A stretch of DNA of 64,000 nt from positions 1-64,000 of the forward strand of contig SVIN01000004.1 of the NCBI GenBank assembly GCA_015069495.1. Reading direction: 5' to 3'. Shown here piece by piece: positions 44,436-53,204 of this stretch (positions within the stretch are counted from its first letter, which is position 1; each line of letters starts with the position of its first letter). The notes under the pieces were generated by a model. The model was not told where the DNA came from, did not search any database, and saw only the letters and a list, made by a program, of their open reading frames with translations. The stretch comes from Clostridiales bacterium. GTDB lineage: Bacteria; Bacillota; Clostridia; Christensenellales; Borkfalkiaceae. The translations under genes were made by a program, and so were the position numbers.

Positions 44436-46256
44436 ATGAAAGCGAAAGAATTAAGAGAATTGTATCTTGGTTTCTTCAAAGACCGCGGACACAAGGTGAT
44501 CCCTTCCGCGTCTCTTATCCCTGAAAATGACCCCACCGTATTGTTTACGACGGCGGGTATGCATCCGCTGGTACCCTATTTGTTGGGTGAAAAGCACCCT
44601 GCGGGCAACCGTTTGACGGACGTGCAGAAGTGCGTACGTACGGGGGATATCGACGACGTTGGCGATGAAAGACATTGTACTTTCTTCGAAATGCTCGGCA
44701 ACTGGTCGTTGGGGGATTATTTCAAGAAAGAAATGATTCCTTGGAGCTATGAATTTTTGACGGGTGAAAAATACCTCAACATTCCTGCGGACAAGCTTGC
44801 CGTGACTGTATTCGGCGGTGATGATACTTTGCCTTGCGACGATGAAGCGGCGGCGCTTTGGGAACAAGCAGGTATCAAGAAGGAAAATATTTATTATATG
44901 CCCCGTGAAAACAACTGGTGGGGTCCCGCAGGCTTGACCGGTCCTTGCGGTACGGACACGGAAATGTTCGTTATCCGTAAACCCAAATGCTCGCCTACTT
45001 GTAACCCCGACTGTAACTGCGGTGCGTTCTTGGAAATTTGGAACGACGTGTTCATGCGCTTTAACAAGCAAGCGGATGGTTCGTACGTAGAATTGTCGCA
45101 GAAGAACGTAGATACGGGGATGGGTTTGGAACGTGCGCTTTGCGTGTTGAACGGTAAATCCAGCGTATACGAAACCGACCTTTTCGAAAATGCCATCAAG
45201 ACGATTTCCGATTTGACGGGTAAGACCTACGGCGAAGACGAAGAAACGACTAAGGCATTCCGCGTGTTGCTTGACCATACGCGTACGGCAACCTTCATGT
45301 TGGGTGACGAAAAGGGCATCGTGCCTTCCAACACCGACCAAGGTTATATCTTGAGAAGAATCATCCGCCGTGCAGTTCGTTACGGCAGAAAGATTAACTT
45401 GCCCGAAGGCAGTCTTGCAAAGATTTCCGAATCCTTCATTGAAGAATATAAGGACGTTTATCCCGAACTTCAAATCAACAGCGCGAAGATTGCGGAAGAA
45501 TTGGCGAAGGAAGAAACGAAATTCAACAAGACCTTACAACAAGGCTTGAAAGAATTTGAAAAATGCATCAACGGTATCGAACGTAAAAATGCCTTCATGG
45601 TGCAGAAAGACCCCGCATACGTAGCGGAAAAAGCCATCAACGGCAAGCAAGCGTTCCACCTTTACGATACGTACGGTTTCCCTGTGGAAATCACGGACGA
45701 AATGGCAAAAGAACGCGGTTATTCGGTGGATTTGGACGGCTACAAAGCAGCGTTTGAAGAACACCAGAATAAGAGTAAAGCGGGCAGCGAAGGGAAATTT
45801 GCTTGCGGTCTTGCAGACCATAAGGAAGCAACCACCGCATTGCATACGGCAACCCACCTGTTGCATGCTGCGTTGAAGAAAGTATGTTCGCCCGACGTCA
45901 ACCAAAAGGGTTCGAATATCACCGAAGAACGTTTGCGTTTCGACTTCAACCTGCCTCAGCCTATGACTGCGGAACAAATCAAAGCGGTTGAAGACCTTGT
46001 CAACGAAGTCATCAAGGCGGATATTCCTGTGGTAATGAAGGAAATTACCTTGGACGAAGCGAAGGCGGAAGGATTCACGGGCTTGTTCGAAAGCAAGTAC
46101 GGCGAAGTGGTAAAAACCTACACCATCGGTGATTTCTCCAAGGAAATTTGCGGTGGACCTCACGTGGAATCGACGGGTAAATTGGGTCGTTTCAAAATTC
46201 AAAAAGAACAAAGCTCTGGTTCGGGCATCCGCCGTATCAAGGCAGTTTTGGAATAA
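44436..46256 (+). CDS. alaS: Alanyl-tRNA synthetase, short form without C-Ala domain
   Basis: The 606-residue class II synthetase has the catalytic core (T-T-A-G-M at 38-42, G-N-W-S-L-G-D-Y-F near 88), a tRNA-recognition region, and a complete editing domain with H470-x3-H474 and C572-x3-H576. It stops right after the editing site, so the C-terminal dimerisation domain (C-Ala) of the usual 870-residue enzyme is absent. After G-P-C-G it has a Cys-rich insert, C185, C189, C193 and C195, that could bind zinc. Both aminoacylation and editing look intact. GAGGAAA is the ribosome binding site. Confidence 0.93.
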   Translation: MKAKELRELYLGFFKDRGHKVIPSASLIPENDPTVLFTTAGMHPLVPYLLGEKHPAGNRLTDVQKCVRTGDIDDVGDERHCTFFEMLGNWSLGDYFKKEMIPWSYEFLTGEKYLNIPADKLAVTVFGGDDTLPCDDEAAALWEQAGIKKENIYYMPRENNWWGPAGLTGPCGTDTEMFVIRKPKCSPTCNPDCNCGAFLEIWNDVFMRFNKQADGSYVELSQKNVDTGMGLERALCVLNGKSSVYETDLFENAIKTISDLTGKTYGEDEETTKAFRVLLDHTRTATFMLGDEKGIVPSNTDQGYILRRIIRRAVRYGRKINLPEGSLAKISESFIEEYKDVYPELQINSAKIAEELAKEETKFNKTLQQGLKEFEKCINGIERKNAFMVQKDPAYVAEKAINGKQAFHLYDTYGFPVEITDEMAKERGYSVDLDGYKAAFEEHQNKSKAGSEGKFACGLADHKEATTALHTATHLLHAALKKVCSPDVNQKGSNITEERLRFDFNLPQPMTAEQIKAVEDLVNEVIKADIPVVMKEITLDEAKAEGFTGLFESKYGEVVKTYTIGDFSKEICGGPHVESTGKLGRFKIQKEQSSGSGIRRIKAVLE

Positions 46257-46269
46257 GATAACCTATCAA

Positions 46270-46298
46270 AAAGGAACGGTGCAAAAAACCGTTCCTTT
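46270..46298 (+). terminator. Terminator after alaS
   Basis: AAAGGAACGGT (46270-46280) pairs perfectly with 46288-46298, ending in TTT. The T tract is short. Confidence 0.65.
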
Positions 46299-46326
46299 AC
46301 AATGATTATGTAGAAATGGAGGGGGC

Positions 46327-46716
46327 ATGTACGCAACGATTGACATGATGACCGCAGATAAAGTAAAAAAATTGATGCAACCGCTGTTGGATAAAGGCTG
46401 TTTTTACGATTACTTTTATGAAAAGGGCGGGGACAGCAGCTGCGTCTATATTTGCCGATTTAAGCGCGGAAAGGATTACTTTGATTGGCGTGAAGTATCG
46501 GGGGCGGAAGAAGTCCACCTTGTTGCCTACGTGAAAGGGGAATTCACCTTTCCCAACCTCAAAACGATGTACAAGAAAGAGCACCGAAAATTTTGGTTTA
46601 AACATATTTTCCGCAAAGCTACGATGGATGAAAAACGCGAATTTGTCGCCAAGCTTTTGTTGGCGGAATTGGACAGCGGTAAACCTGACTTTTTCGGTTT
46701 AAAATTTGAAGAGTAA
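46327..46716 (+). CDS. Small hypothetical protein
   Basis: The 129-residue protein is soluble, with no signal peptide or membrane helix. It is rich in Lys, Phe and Tyr (for example F-W-F-K-H-I-F-R-K), and I do not recognise a family. GGAGGGGGC sits directly before the ATG, with unusually close spacing. A strong hairpin terminator follows five bases after the stop. It may be cotranscribed weakly from alaS, or have a promoter I cannot see in the 70-base gap. Confidence 0.75.
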   Translation: MYATIDMMTADKVKKLMQPLLDKGCFYDYFYEKGGDSSCVYICRFKRGKDYFDWREVSGAEEVHLVAYVKGEFTFPNLKTMYKKEHRKFWFKHIFRKATMDEKREFVAKLLLAELDSGKPDFFGLKFEE

Positions 46717-46720
46717 AATA

Positions 46721-46748
46721 AATCCCGTCCTTGATGGACGGGATTTTT
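46721..46748. terminator. Bidirectional terminator
   Basis: AATCCCGTCC (46721-46730) pairs with GGACGGGATT (46736-46745) around TTGAT, with TTTTTC on plus and TTATTTTA on minus. It separates the converging small gene and the GH2 gene. Confidence 0.85.
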
Positions 46749-46750
46749 CA

Positions 46751-49153
46751 TTATCGAATATCGTAAACGGATTTCAAGGTCAATTTCGTGGCGTTGCCCG
46801 AAAGGATGCGTACTCGTTTTTCGCCTTGTTCCATGTCGAAGAAATTATCTTCTAACAGCAAATCGCCGTCCGCGTCCTCGATTTGTACCGCTTTCGCGTA
46901 AGCGTCGCTCTTCACAAGAATGGTATCGCCTTGGATTTCCCAAGTCAAATGGGGGTTGACAAAACGGTGGTATTTCGCGACACAGAACAACACGCTGTTC
47001 TCCGATACCGTTTGACCGTCGATTTCCAAGGTGAAATGCAGGTGTTGCGTTTCGGGATCAAGGTTTTCGAAGATAACCTTATCCAGCCATTTTACAGACA
47101 ACGCGTCCACGCAGATATCTTGGGTTTTCGATTGTAAAATACGGCTGTCCGCAGAACGCAATTCCCAGCGGATTTTACAGTTCATCTCATACATGGTATC
47201 GTTTGTTACGCAAAAATGCGCGGATTTTTCTTCGTTGTAAACGCCCTTTTGCGTGTTGATAAAGGGCTTTGTTTGCACTTCGCCGACCTCTTCGCAGGAG
47301 AGTAAAACGGGCGCGTAAAAACGTTTCGCCATGTACTGTAAAGCTTTAAAACGGCCGTCGTAATCGATACTCGCCCACGAGGTTACGGGCCAGATATCGT
47401 TCAATTGCCAATACAAAGTCCCCATGCAACGCCCGCGGTGTCTGCGGAAATGTTCCACCTTGTATTTCACCGCTTCCGCCTGCAACAATTGTGAAGCGTA
47501 CACGAAGGTCGCGAAATCATTCGGGTATAAGTAATTGCGGGTGAGATAGGTCAAAATCAAATCATTACCGCCGTTGGACCGCTGATGGCGGTCCATGATT
47601 TTACTGTGCACGTTTCTATCTTCGGGCAAAGTGAACCCCTCAATGGTCTTCATACAGGGGAAACCCTCAAACCCGAACTCGCTGACGTAGCGGTAGAAAC
47701 GGTTACGGCAGACGAGGTAATTGGCTTCCCAATCATGGCAATCGCCGTACCCCTCGCCGTTCGGGTCACGGAACCCGCCCACGGAGGTGGGGGAAGAGGG
47801 GATGTACGCCAAATAGGGCGCAACGCGCTTCACTGTATCGGGTAAGAGTTTTTCGAATAAATCCAAGTACACTTGGCTGAGGCGGTCTAAGTCGGGTCTG
47901 CCTGAAATGGCAACGTATTCGCGGAAATGCCATTCGATTTCATTGTTACCGCAAATCAATCCCAAGCACGCGTGGTGACGGATGCGGGTGAGGTTTTGTT
48001 CGACTTCGGTCAGGATGCTTTCCGCCATAGCGGGGGTAGGGTCATACACCGAACACGCAAACATCAAATCGAAGAAGACGACCAAACCCAACTCGTCGCA
48101 GATATCGAAGAAGAAATCATCGGGATAATACCCCCCGCCCCATACGCGAATGGCGTTGAAATGACAATCACGGCAATGCATCAACAGCGCGCGCGTGCGT
48201 TCGGGGGTAATACGGCGGAAAATGTTATCCTCAGGGATATAGTCCGCGCCCATTGCAAACATGGCTTTGCCATTGATTTCGTAGTAAAAACTTTCACCGT
48301 AATCGTCCTTTTCACGGATTAATTTCAAATTGCGCAAACCGATTTTGATTTGCTTTTCATCGACGGCAACACCGTTTTCCCAAAGCGTTGCGGTCAAAAT
48401 ATACAACGGCTGAGCGCCCATACCGTTCGGCCACCAAAGCTGAGGGTCGGGGATTTCCGTTTCGGTATTTGCAGGTAAAGTCACTGCCTTGCCATCAGGG
48501 GCGGTCAGGGTAATGATCGTTTCCGCGCCGTCCGTTGCGATGGCGGGGGTGAGGAAAACTCTGCCGTCCGCATGGCGTTGGGTGACGTGCAAATCCAAAA
48601 TCTGCGCGCTGTCCTTTTCCAAGAGGTAAACGTCCTTCCAAATGCCTGCATCGGGTAAGCGGGGACCCCAATCCCACCCCATCATGCAATGCGCCTTGCG
48701 CACGTGCGGATAGCCCACCATGCAATCGTTTGCACCGAACAGGTTGGCTTCGGCATTTTTCTCTTTGATATAGGCGGGTACGGAGTGGCAAACCACCTGC
48801 AAACGGTTTTCACCGTTGACCAATGCATGAGTGACATTAAAGGTATAACGCACGTGCATATTGTCGGTGTCAGCAATTTTTTCACCGTTTAAGTATACTG
48901 TACAAAGAGTGTCCAATCCCTCAAAAACGAGGGAAACGGTGCGTCCGTTGGGGGTAAAGGAAAAGGTTTTTTCAAAAGTATATTCGTGGTCGGCAAGTTC
49001 GAGGTAAATATCCTCGTTGTCGCGGTAGTGAGGATTGGGCAACAGTTGGTTGTCCAAGTACAAGAAGGAGTAGACAGAACCAGGGATTTGTCCGTCTATC
49101 TCGTAATGGTTTCCGCTTAAGTGCCATTGACCGTTTAAAAGATATTTTTTCAT
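46751..49153 (-). CDS. Beta-mannosidase (GH2)
   Basis: The 800-residue protein starts at M-K-K-Y-L-L-N-G-Q-W; the upstream ATG at 49174 lies before the predicted transcription start. Domain order is the N-terminal jelly roll (about 1-170), Ig-like domain (about 175-265), TIM barrel (about 270-600) and C-terminal beta domains. The catalytic acid/base is E405 in G-N-N-E-I-E-W and the nucleophile E492 in S-E-F-G-F-E-G, both typical of GH2 beta-mannosidases. There is no signal peptide, so it acts in the cytoplasm on short mannosides brought in by a transporter, perhaps the one at 19-25 kb. Confidence 0.94.
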   Translation of the reverse strand: MKKYLLNGQWHLSGNHYEIDGQIPGSVYSFLYLDNQLLPNPHYRDNEDIYLELADHEYTFEKTFSFTPNGRTVSLVFEGLDTLCTVYLNGEKIADTDNMHVRYTFNVTHALVNGENRLQVVCHSVPAYIKEKNAEANLFGANDCMVGYPHVRKAHCMMGWDWGPRLPDAGIWKDVYLLEKDSAQILDLHVTQRHADGRVFLTPAIATDGAETIITLTAPDGKAVTLPANTETEIPDPQLWWPNGMGAQPLYILTATLWENGVAVDEKQIKIGLRNLKLIREKDDYGESFYYEINGKAMFAMGADYIPEDNIFRRITPERTRALLMHCRDCHFNAIRVWGGGYYPDDFFFDICDELGLVVFFDLMFACSVYDPTPAMAESILTEVEQNLTRIRHHACLGLICGNNEIEWHFREYVAISGRPDLDRLSQVYLDLFEKLLPDTVKRVAPYLAYIPSSPTSVGGFRDPNGEGYGDCHDWEANYLVCRNRFYRYVSEFGFEGFPCMKTIEGFTLPEDRNVHSKIMDRHQRSNGGNDLILTYLTRNYLYPNDFATFVYASQLLQAEAVKYKVEHFRRHRGRCMGTLYWQLNDIWPVTSWASIDYDGRFKALQYMAKRFYAPVLLSCEEVGEVQTKPFINTQKGVYNEEKSAHFCVTNDTMYEMNCKIRWELRSADSRILQSKTQDICVDALSVKWLDKVIFENLDPETQHLHFTLEIDGQTVSENSVLFCVAKYHRFVNPHLTWEIQGDTILVKSDAYAKAVQIEDADGDLLLEDNFFDMEQGEKRVRILSGNATKLTLKSVYDIR

Positions 49154-49174
49154 AGTGAAATACTCCTTGTGCAT

Positions 49175-49203
49175 AGTATAACATATTGCAATGGGGTTTG
49201 CAA
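49175..49203 (-). promoter_or_regulatory. Promoter of the GH2 gene
   Basis: On the minus strand TTGCAA (49203-49198), 17 bases, TATACT (49180-49175). The leader is about 15 bases and contains GGAG. Confidence 0.8.
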
Positions 49204-49313
49204 GGTATTTGGGGAAAAGTGTGAAATATTGAAAGTTTGGTAAGGAATTTTGGGAGGCGGTGGTGGCGGGAGAACAAGCCTTCTCCCGCGGTCGCGCTGA
49301 CGCACTCTCCTGC

Positions 49314-49343
49314 TGTCACTCTGGAGCGTAGCGATAGAGTCTC
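49314..49343 (-). repeat. Inverted copy of CTCTGGAGCGTAGCG repeat, left of GIY-YIG gene
   Basis: TGTCACTCTGGAGCGTAGCG and then ATAGAGTCTC. Its inner end overlaps the TGA stop codon of the GIY-YIG gene (TCA at 49342-49344 on plus). It matches 49682-49710 in inverted orientation. Confidence 0.9.
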
Positions 49344-49629
49344 AAAAGGCGCATTCTTCGTATAGATCGTTCCACTCTGGATTTAAAGAATTGATTAAGT
49401 CCTCTTTCTTTTTACGCAGTAAATTTTTTATTTGTTTTTCCCTAATAATGGCGTTTTTTATATCTGTGGTTGATTCGTAGTATACCAATTTGCAAATTTT
49501 ATATCGAGCAGTAAAGGAGTTTTTATCTAAATGATTTTTATGTTCGTATACTCTACGAGTTAAATCATTGGTTACACCAGTATATAAAACGGTTTGCGTT
49601 TTGTTTGTCATGATATAAACATAATACAT
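49342..49629 (-). CDS. GIY-YIG endonuclease-domain protein
   Basis: The 95-residue protein is a single GIY-YIG domain: Y-V-Y-I-M-T-N-K and L-Y-T-G-V-T-N-D-L give the two motif strands, followed by R-R-V-Y-E-H-K, a Lys-rich helix and N-P-E-W-N-D-L near the end, as in the YhbQ/UPF0213 type. Such proteins are predicted small DNA nucleases of unclear role. The coding region is enclosed by inverted 29-30 bp repeats, and its stop codon lies in one of them. GAGG lies six bases before the ATG. A role in moving or maintaining that repeat is a hypothesis. Confidence 0.93.
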   Translation of the reverse strand: MYYVYIMTNKTQTVLYTGVTNDLTRRVYEHKNHLDKNSFTARYKICKLVYYESTTDIKNAIIREKQIKNLLRKKKEDLINSLNPEWNDLYEECAF

Positions 49630-49681
49630 AAGCTACCTCTAAGTTTATTATATTCCATATACTGTGAAGTGTCAAGTATTT

Positions 49682-49710
49682 GAGACTCTATCGCTACGCT
49701 CCAGAGTGAC
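49682..49710 (+). repeat. Copy of CTCTGGAGCGTAGCG repeat, right of GIY-YIG gene
   Basis: GAGACTCTATCGCTACGCTC continues to CCAGAGTGAC, the reverse complement of the left copy over at least 28 bases. The two outer ends delimit a unit of about 400 bp. No clear target-site duplication is seen. Confidence 0.9.
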
Positions 49711-49734
49711 GAGGGGGACTGGGGTTGCAAAAAA

Positions 49735-49764
49735 AAACTCCGCCCGAATCATCGAGCGGAGTTT
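49735..49764 (-). terminator. Terminator of the SipW operon
   Basis: AAACTCCGC (49735-49743) pairs with GCGGAGTTT (49756-49764); on the minus strand eight Ts follow. It is eight bases after the last gene of the operon. Confidence 0.85.
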
Positions 49765-49771
49765 CCTACCC

Positions 49772-51181
49772 TTACGGGTTAACTTCCAAATAATAATTGT
49801 ATGCATCCTGAATCGCAATCATGTACGGTATAATTTCCGAACGCGTCGAATTACGTTTTACCTTGACTTCCTGACCGCCGTTGTAAACGTTGTAGAAGGG
49901 CGCGGCGTTTTCAAAAGCAACGCGCAACAACTCGTAACCAGGCTTATTGTAGTTGTTTTTGTTGTTGACAACCTTCCAAATCGTCTGCAAGAAACGCGAG
50001 TTGTCAATATCGTTAAATACGTCTTGGTCAGCTGCGGACATTAACTGTTCAGCGGTTGTGTATTTATCGTATTGGTCGCCTTGTTCATAACCAACCTTAT
50101 ACGTCCAGCCATCGATGAAGGAGTAGTCCTTTTTCGAGGCAACCCAATTTTCGTAATCCACCGCATATTCACCCGAATCGCGGTAAAGTTCGGGTTCTGC
50201 CGTACCTTCGTACATTTGCCCCAAGTGATACCAAGTACCATAGGGTGAGCCCACACCGCCCGTGGAATAGCCCATAATGTAGGTGATAGCTTTCCCCGTA
50301 GGGGAATCTTCCGCATTTACGGTGATATACAATACGTATTCACAACCCGAAGGGCCGTTGTTGTAAGCATCGCCCGTGGTTCTTGCGTCCATGTTTTCAC
50401 GGCGAATCATGACGGTAACGGGTACGTCCTCACCGTCCATGTTAATCATCAAATCCCCGCCGAACAACCGATCGAAGAAGGCTTTGTCTTCCCCAAGGTT
50501 GGCAATAGCCATCGATTTGTCTTCCTTATATCTTTGGTCGAAGTATTCCGCGAGGTAGTAATACCCATTGTCCGATTCCTTATCGTTCAAAATTGCAAGG
50601 AATTTATCGTGTACAGACCCAACCTTTTTACCGAAACGCAAGTTAATCAAGGTCAAAAGGTCTTGATTGACCGCAGCGGCGTCGATTTGGTAGGTAACGT
50701 AGATGTCGCGCGTGGTGTAAGGGGGAATCCAGTCCTGCGTGTTAAAGGTAGGGGTGGTATCCGTGTCCACGTCCTTGGTAATAATGGTCAAACCATTGCC
50801 AATCAACGCGTTGTTTAACGAAGCATCGTTCCATTGCGCACCCAAATACCAATAGGTCATGGGGGTGTTGTTCCACAACGTAACTTTATAAGTAACCGTA
50901 CTGTACGTCCGCGAACCGTTAACCCCCGCGGAAAGGTAAGTGGGGTGGGTAAAGTGTACGTTGAGGTTGTGCGCATTTTGCGTAGCATGCAAGGCTACCG
51001 CGCTGATATGTAAAATTTCGGGCGGGCCAAAGGTGATTTCTTCCAAGGAAACGTCAATGATATCCGAATCGGGTATCGCCTCTCCTTCGCTGTATGCCCA
51101 GGTAGCATAAACCCCCGTTATACATAAAGAAAGCGATAAAACGGATGCAACGATGGCTTTGATAGCAGTCATTGGATTCAT
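49772..51181 (-). CDS. SipW-dependent secreted protein
   Basis: The 469-residue protein has a SipW-type signal with the mark G-V-Y-A-T-W-A-Y (residues 23-30), as in TasA-class substrates. The mature part is soluble, rich in Asn, Asp and Tyr, with beta-strand pattern in the first half; no enzymatic motif is seen. GGAGG lies seven bases before the ATG, and the gene begins 31 bases after sipW. In Bacillus SipW processes TasA and TapA for biofilm fibres; this could be an accessory fibre or surface protein. The exact role is unknown. Confidence 0.85.
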   Translation of the reverse strand: MNPMTAIKAIVASVLSLSLCITGVYATWAYSEGEAIPDSDIIDVSLEEITFGPPEILHISAVALHATQNAHNLNVHFTHPTYLSAGVNGSRTYSTVTYKVTLWNNTPMTYWYLGAQWNDASLNNALIGNGLTIITKDVDTDTTPTFNTQDWIPPYTTRDIYVTYQIDAAAVNQDLLTLINLRFGKKVGSVHDKFLAILNDKESDNGYYYLAEYFDQRYKEDKSMAIANLGEDKAFFDRLFGGDLMINMDGEDVPVTVMIRRENMDARTTGDAYNNGPSGCEYVLYITVNAEDSPTGKAITYIMGYSTGGVGSPYGTWYHLGQMYEGTAEPELYRDSGEYAVDYENWVASKKDYSFIDGWTYKVGYEQGDQYDKYTTAEQLMSAADQDVFNDIDNSRFLQTIWKVVNNKNNYNKPGYELLRVAFENAAPFYNVYNGGQEVKVKRNSTRSEIIPYMIAIQDAYNYYLEVNP

Positions 51182-51212
51182 TTTATCACCTCCTTTGTGT
51201 GCATGTAAAATT

Positions 51213-52088
51213 TTATACGTCGTCTACGTAATCGGGGATTTCCGCCCCGTCAACCATCATGTATTGCGTGCAGATATAATCGCCTACACCCGAACCGCCA
51301 ACGCCGCCCGTGTATTGAATGAGTTCAAAACGTTCGCGTTCTGCCTCTTCAATTTTCTTGGTAATCAAAGGCGCCGCCAACATTTCAACAACAATCAAAA
51401 CCAAACATGCGTAACCCGCAGGGGATTGCAAGAACATAACGAAGCTTCCTGCAAACTTAATCTTTTCACCTCTGTAAATAGCGCGCATTTGACTGTAAGT
51501 AACAGGGTCGCGGTCAGGGCGTTCAACGTAGTCGCCTTGGAAGCGGTACCAACGTTCGTTGGGGTGTTCTTCGTTCGGTTCTTGGATCTCTACGATACGG
51601 TGGATAACCAAGGTGTGGTCGATTTCGTATACAACGATATCGTACAATTTCAAATCCTCTTCCGCAGGTAATGCGTGCGTTTTGATAAGGTCGAATCTGT
51701 CGAATTGATTGCCTAAGTCGTTTTCAAACAAATAGGTATTGTTTTTATATTTCTGCGACATGGAATCACTGTATACCGCGCGGTAAAGGGGAATGTATTC
51801 CTGCGTTTGCTTTTCCGCGAGCTGTAACGTGATAGAGAACCCGAAAACGATAGCGGTCAAACACGCAAAAACCAGGGTGCTGATAAAGGATACAGCCCCT
51901 GTGGTGTCGTCGCTTACGTATTTTAACGCTTTCGAGTGTGATTTATAAATGCGTTGATCTTCCGCGCCAGAGTGAATCAAACGAACGCTGAGGTTCGTCA
52001 AGACAACCAACATAACGGAAAATACTGCGGTCAAAAGCGTCAAGACGATGAAGCATAATATTAGGACAAACTTATCGTAACTTGACAT
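51213..52088 (-). CDS. sipW: SipW-type signal peptidase (S26B)
   Basis: The 291-residue membrane enzyme has N-terminal helices at about 7-32 and 65-87, the catalytic Ser in V-Y-S-D-S-M-S, and H in V-I-H-R-I-V in place of the Lys of ordinary SipS-type peptidases, which marks the archaeal/ER-like S26B class. A C-terminal helix lies at about 222-242. It removes SipW-type signals, and its two neighbours carry them. The extra ~45-residue C-terminal tail is rich in Gly and Asp. The ribosome binding site (AAGGCG) is weak. Confidence 0.92.
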   Translation of the reverse strand: MSSYDKFVLILCFIVLTLLTAVFSVMLVVLTNLSVRLIHSGAEDQRIYKSHSKALKYVSDDTTGAVSFISTLVFACLTAIVFGFSITLQLAEKQTQEYIPLYRAVYSDSMSQKYKNNTYLFENDLGNQFDRFDLIKTHALPAEEDLKLYDIVVYEIDHTLVIHRIVEIQEPNEEHPNERWYRFQGDYVERPDRDPVTYSQMRAIYRGEKIKFAGSFVMFLQSPAGYACLVLIVVEMLAAPLITKKIEEAERERFELIQYTGGVGGSGVGDYICTQYMMVDGAEIPDYVDDV

Positions 52089-52149
52089 ATTTTCGCCTTT
52101 TGCGCCTTACGCGTATACGCACGCGCGCGCCAATAATTACAAGAGAACA

Positions 52150-52176
52150 TATCCCATGACGCATAATCATGGGATA
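52150..52176 (-). promoter_or_regulatory. Intercistronic hairpin in the SipW operon
   Basis: TATCCCATGA (52150-52159) pairs perfectly with 52167-52176 around seven bases. There is no T run, so it may stabilise the upstream TasA-like message and lower sipW expression, the usual pattern when a substrate is needed in excess. Confidence 0.65.
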
Positions 52177-52222
52177 CATCCTTTGTTATGATTATTTTAT
52201 TAAAAATGCAATTGAATGACAA

Positions 52223-52834
52223 TTAGTCAAGGCATTCTTCAACGGTAAGTTGGAAGTGACCTTTGGTCAATTCAGTAGACAATGCATTGTAGTCCTCCAA
52301 CGTATCGATGAGCTTATCGTCGAAATTATCATGCAAAATGATACCAACGTCAGCACTGTCAATCGTCCAAGTGAATACGCCGCCATCCAAAACAGCATCT
52401 TCTTTATCCAAGTGATAAGGGGTGGCTGTAGTGTACATGATGTCGAAGATTTGCGTACCATCATAAACCCATTCTTCAAGGGTAGCGGGACCGCCAGGAT
52501 TTGCTACGTAAGAAATAACAAATTTTACGTCAATACCCTGCGTCTTAACTAGTTCGGAAGCAGAGGCGCTAGGGGTGAAGGTGATGGTTACTGCGCCTTC
52601 CGTTTTGAGGTCGGGAAGGTGGTTGTTATCCGAGTCATCAATGAGCGCTTTATAGGTAGCTGCCATTACCGAAAGCGTACCTTTTTCGGTTGCAGCGTTT
52701 ACACCGGTCATACCAACAGTGGTGGTGGTGTGCGATGCAGCGGTGTTACCTTCTGCGAAGGTCCAGGTTGCGTATACGCCGCCTACGGTTACGATTGTGG
52801 ACAACAATGCCAAAAATGCCAATTTGCCTTTCAT
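52223..52834 (-). CDS. TasA/CalY-like SipW-dependent protein
   Basis: The 203-residue protein has a SipW-type signal (L-A-F-L-A-L-L-S-T-I-V-T-V-G then G-V-Y-A-T-W-T-F, residues 18-26) and a beta-rich mature part, matching the size and start of TasA/camelysin-class fibre proteins. It is the first gene of the operon and is followed by sipW and a second substrate. GGAG lies eight bases before the ATG. A role as major extracellular fibre subunit is likely from family and context, without direct proof. Confidence 0.85.
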   Translation of the reverse strand: MKGKLAFLALLSTIVTVGGVYATWTFAEGNTAASHTTTTVGMTGVNAATEKGTLSVMAATYKALIDDSDNNHLPDLKTEGAVTITFTPSASASELVKTQGIDVKFVISYVANPGGPATLEEWVYDGTQIFDIMYTTATPYHLDKEDAVLDGGVFTWTIDSADVGIILHDNFDDKLIDTLEDYNALSTELTKGHFQLTVEECLD

Positions 52835-52887
52835 AAATAATTTCTCCTTTATAAGAAAATATCTTATTCAAAATATATTGTATATGC

Positions 52888-52916
52888 ATTGTATCATTTT
52901 TACATCTATTTGTTAA
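52888..52916 (-). promoter_or_regulatory. Promoter of the SipW operon
   Basis: On the minus strand TTAACA (52916-52911), 17 bases, TACAAT (52893-52888). Start near 52881 leaves a 47-base leader. Confidence 0.75.
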
Positions 52917-53017
52917 CGTTTTTTTACACTTTTTTTTATATTTTTAATAAAAATATCTCATTTCGTTTTGGATATTTGCACGGATTGCGGAAACAGAAAA
53001 AAAGGAGCGTTTTATCT

Positions 53018-53071
53018 ATTCGCAAAAGCGAATTTTTTGTGAAAAATACAGTTCGTAAAAGCGAATTTTTC
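53018..53071 (+). terminator. Two tandem small hairpins with T runs
   Basis: ATTCGC-AAAA-GCGAAT with TTTTT (53018-53036) and, 33 bases on, TTCGT-AAAA-GCGAA with TTTT. They are terminator-like on plus although no plus-strand gene ends upstream; they may insulate the next promoter or mark a small transcript. Confidence 0.45.
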
Positions 53072-53204
53072 TGCAATTTTTTTACCCAATTAAGAGCGGG
53101 TGTGCGCATGGTTTTTTATGTAAATACCACACATATCATCAAAAATATATATTATTGTATACTTGGGGAATTTGATAAAATTTCCGTTTTTCTTTACCAA
53201 AATG

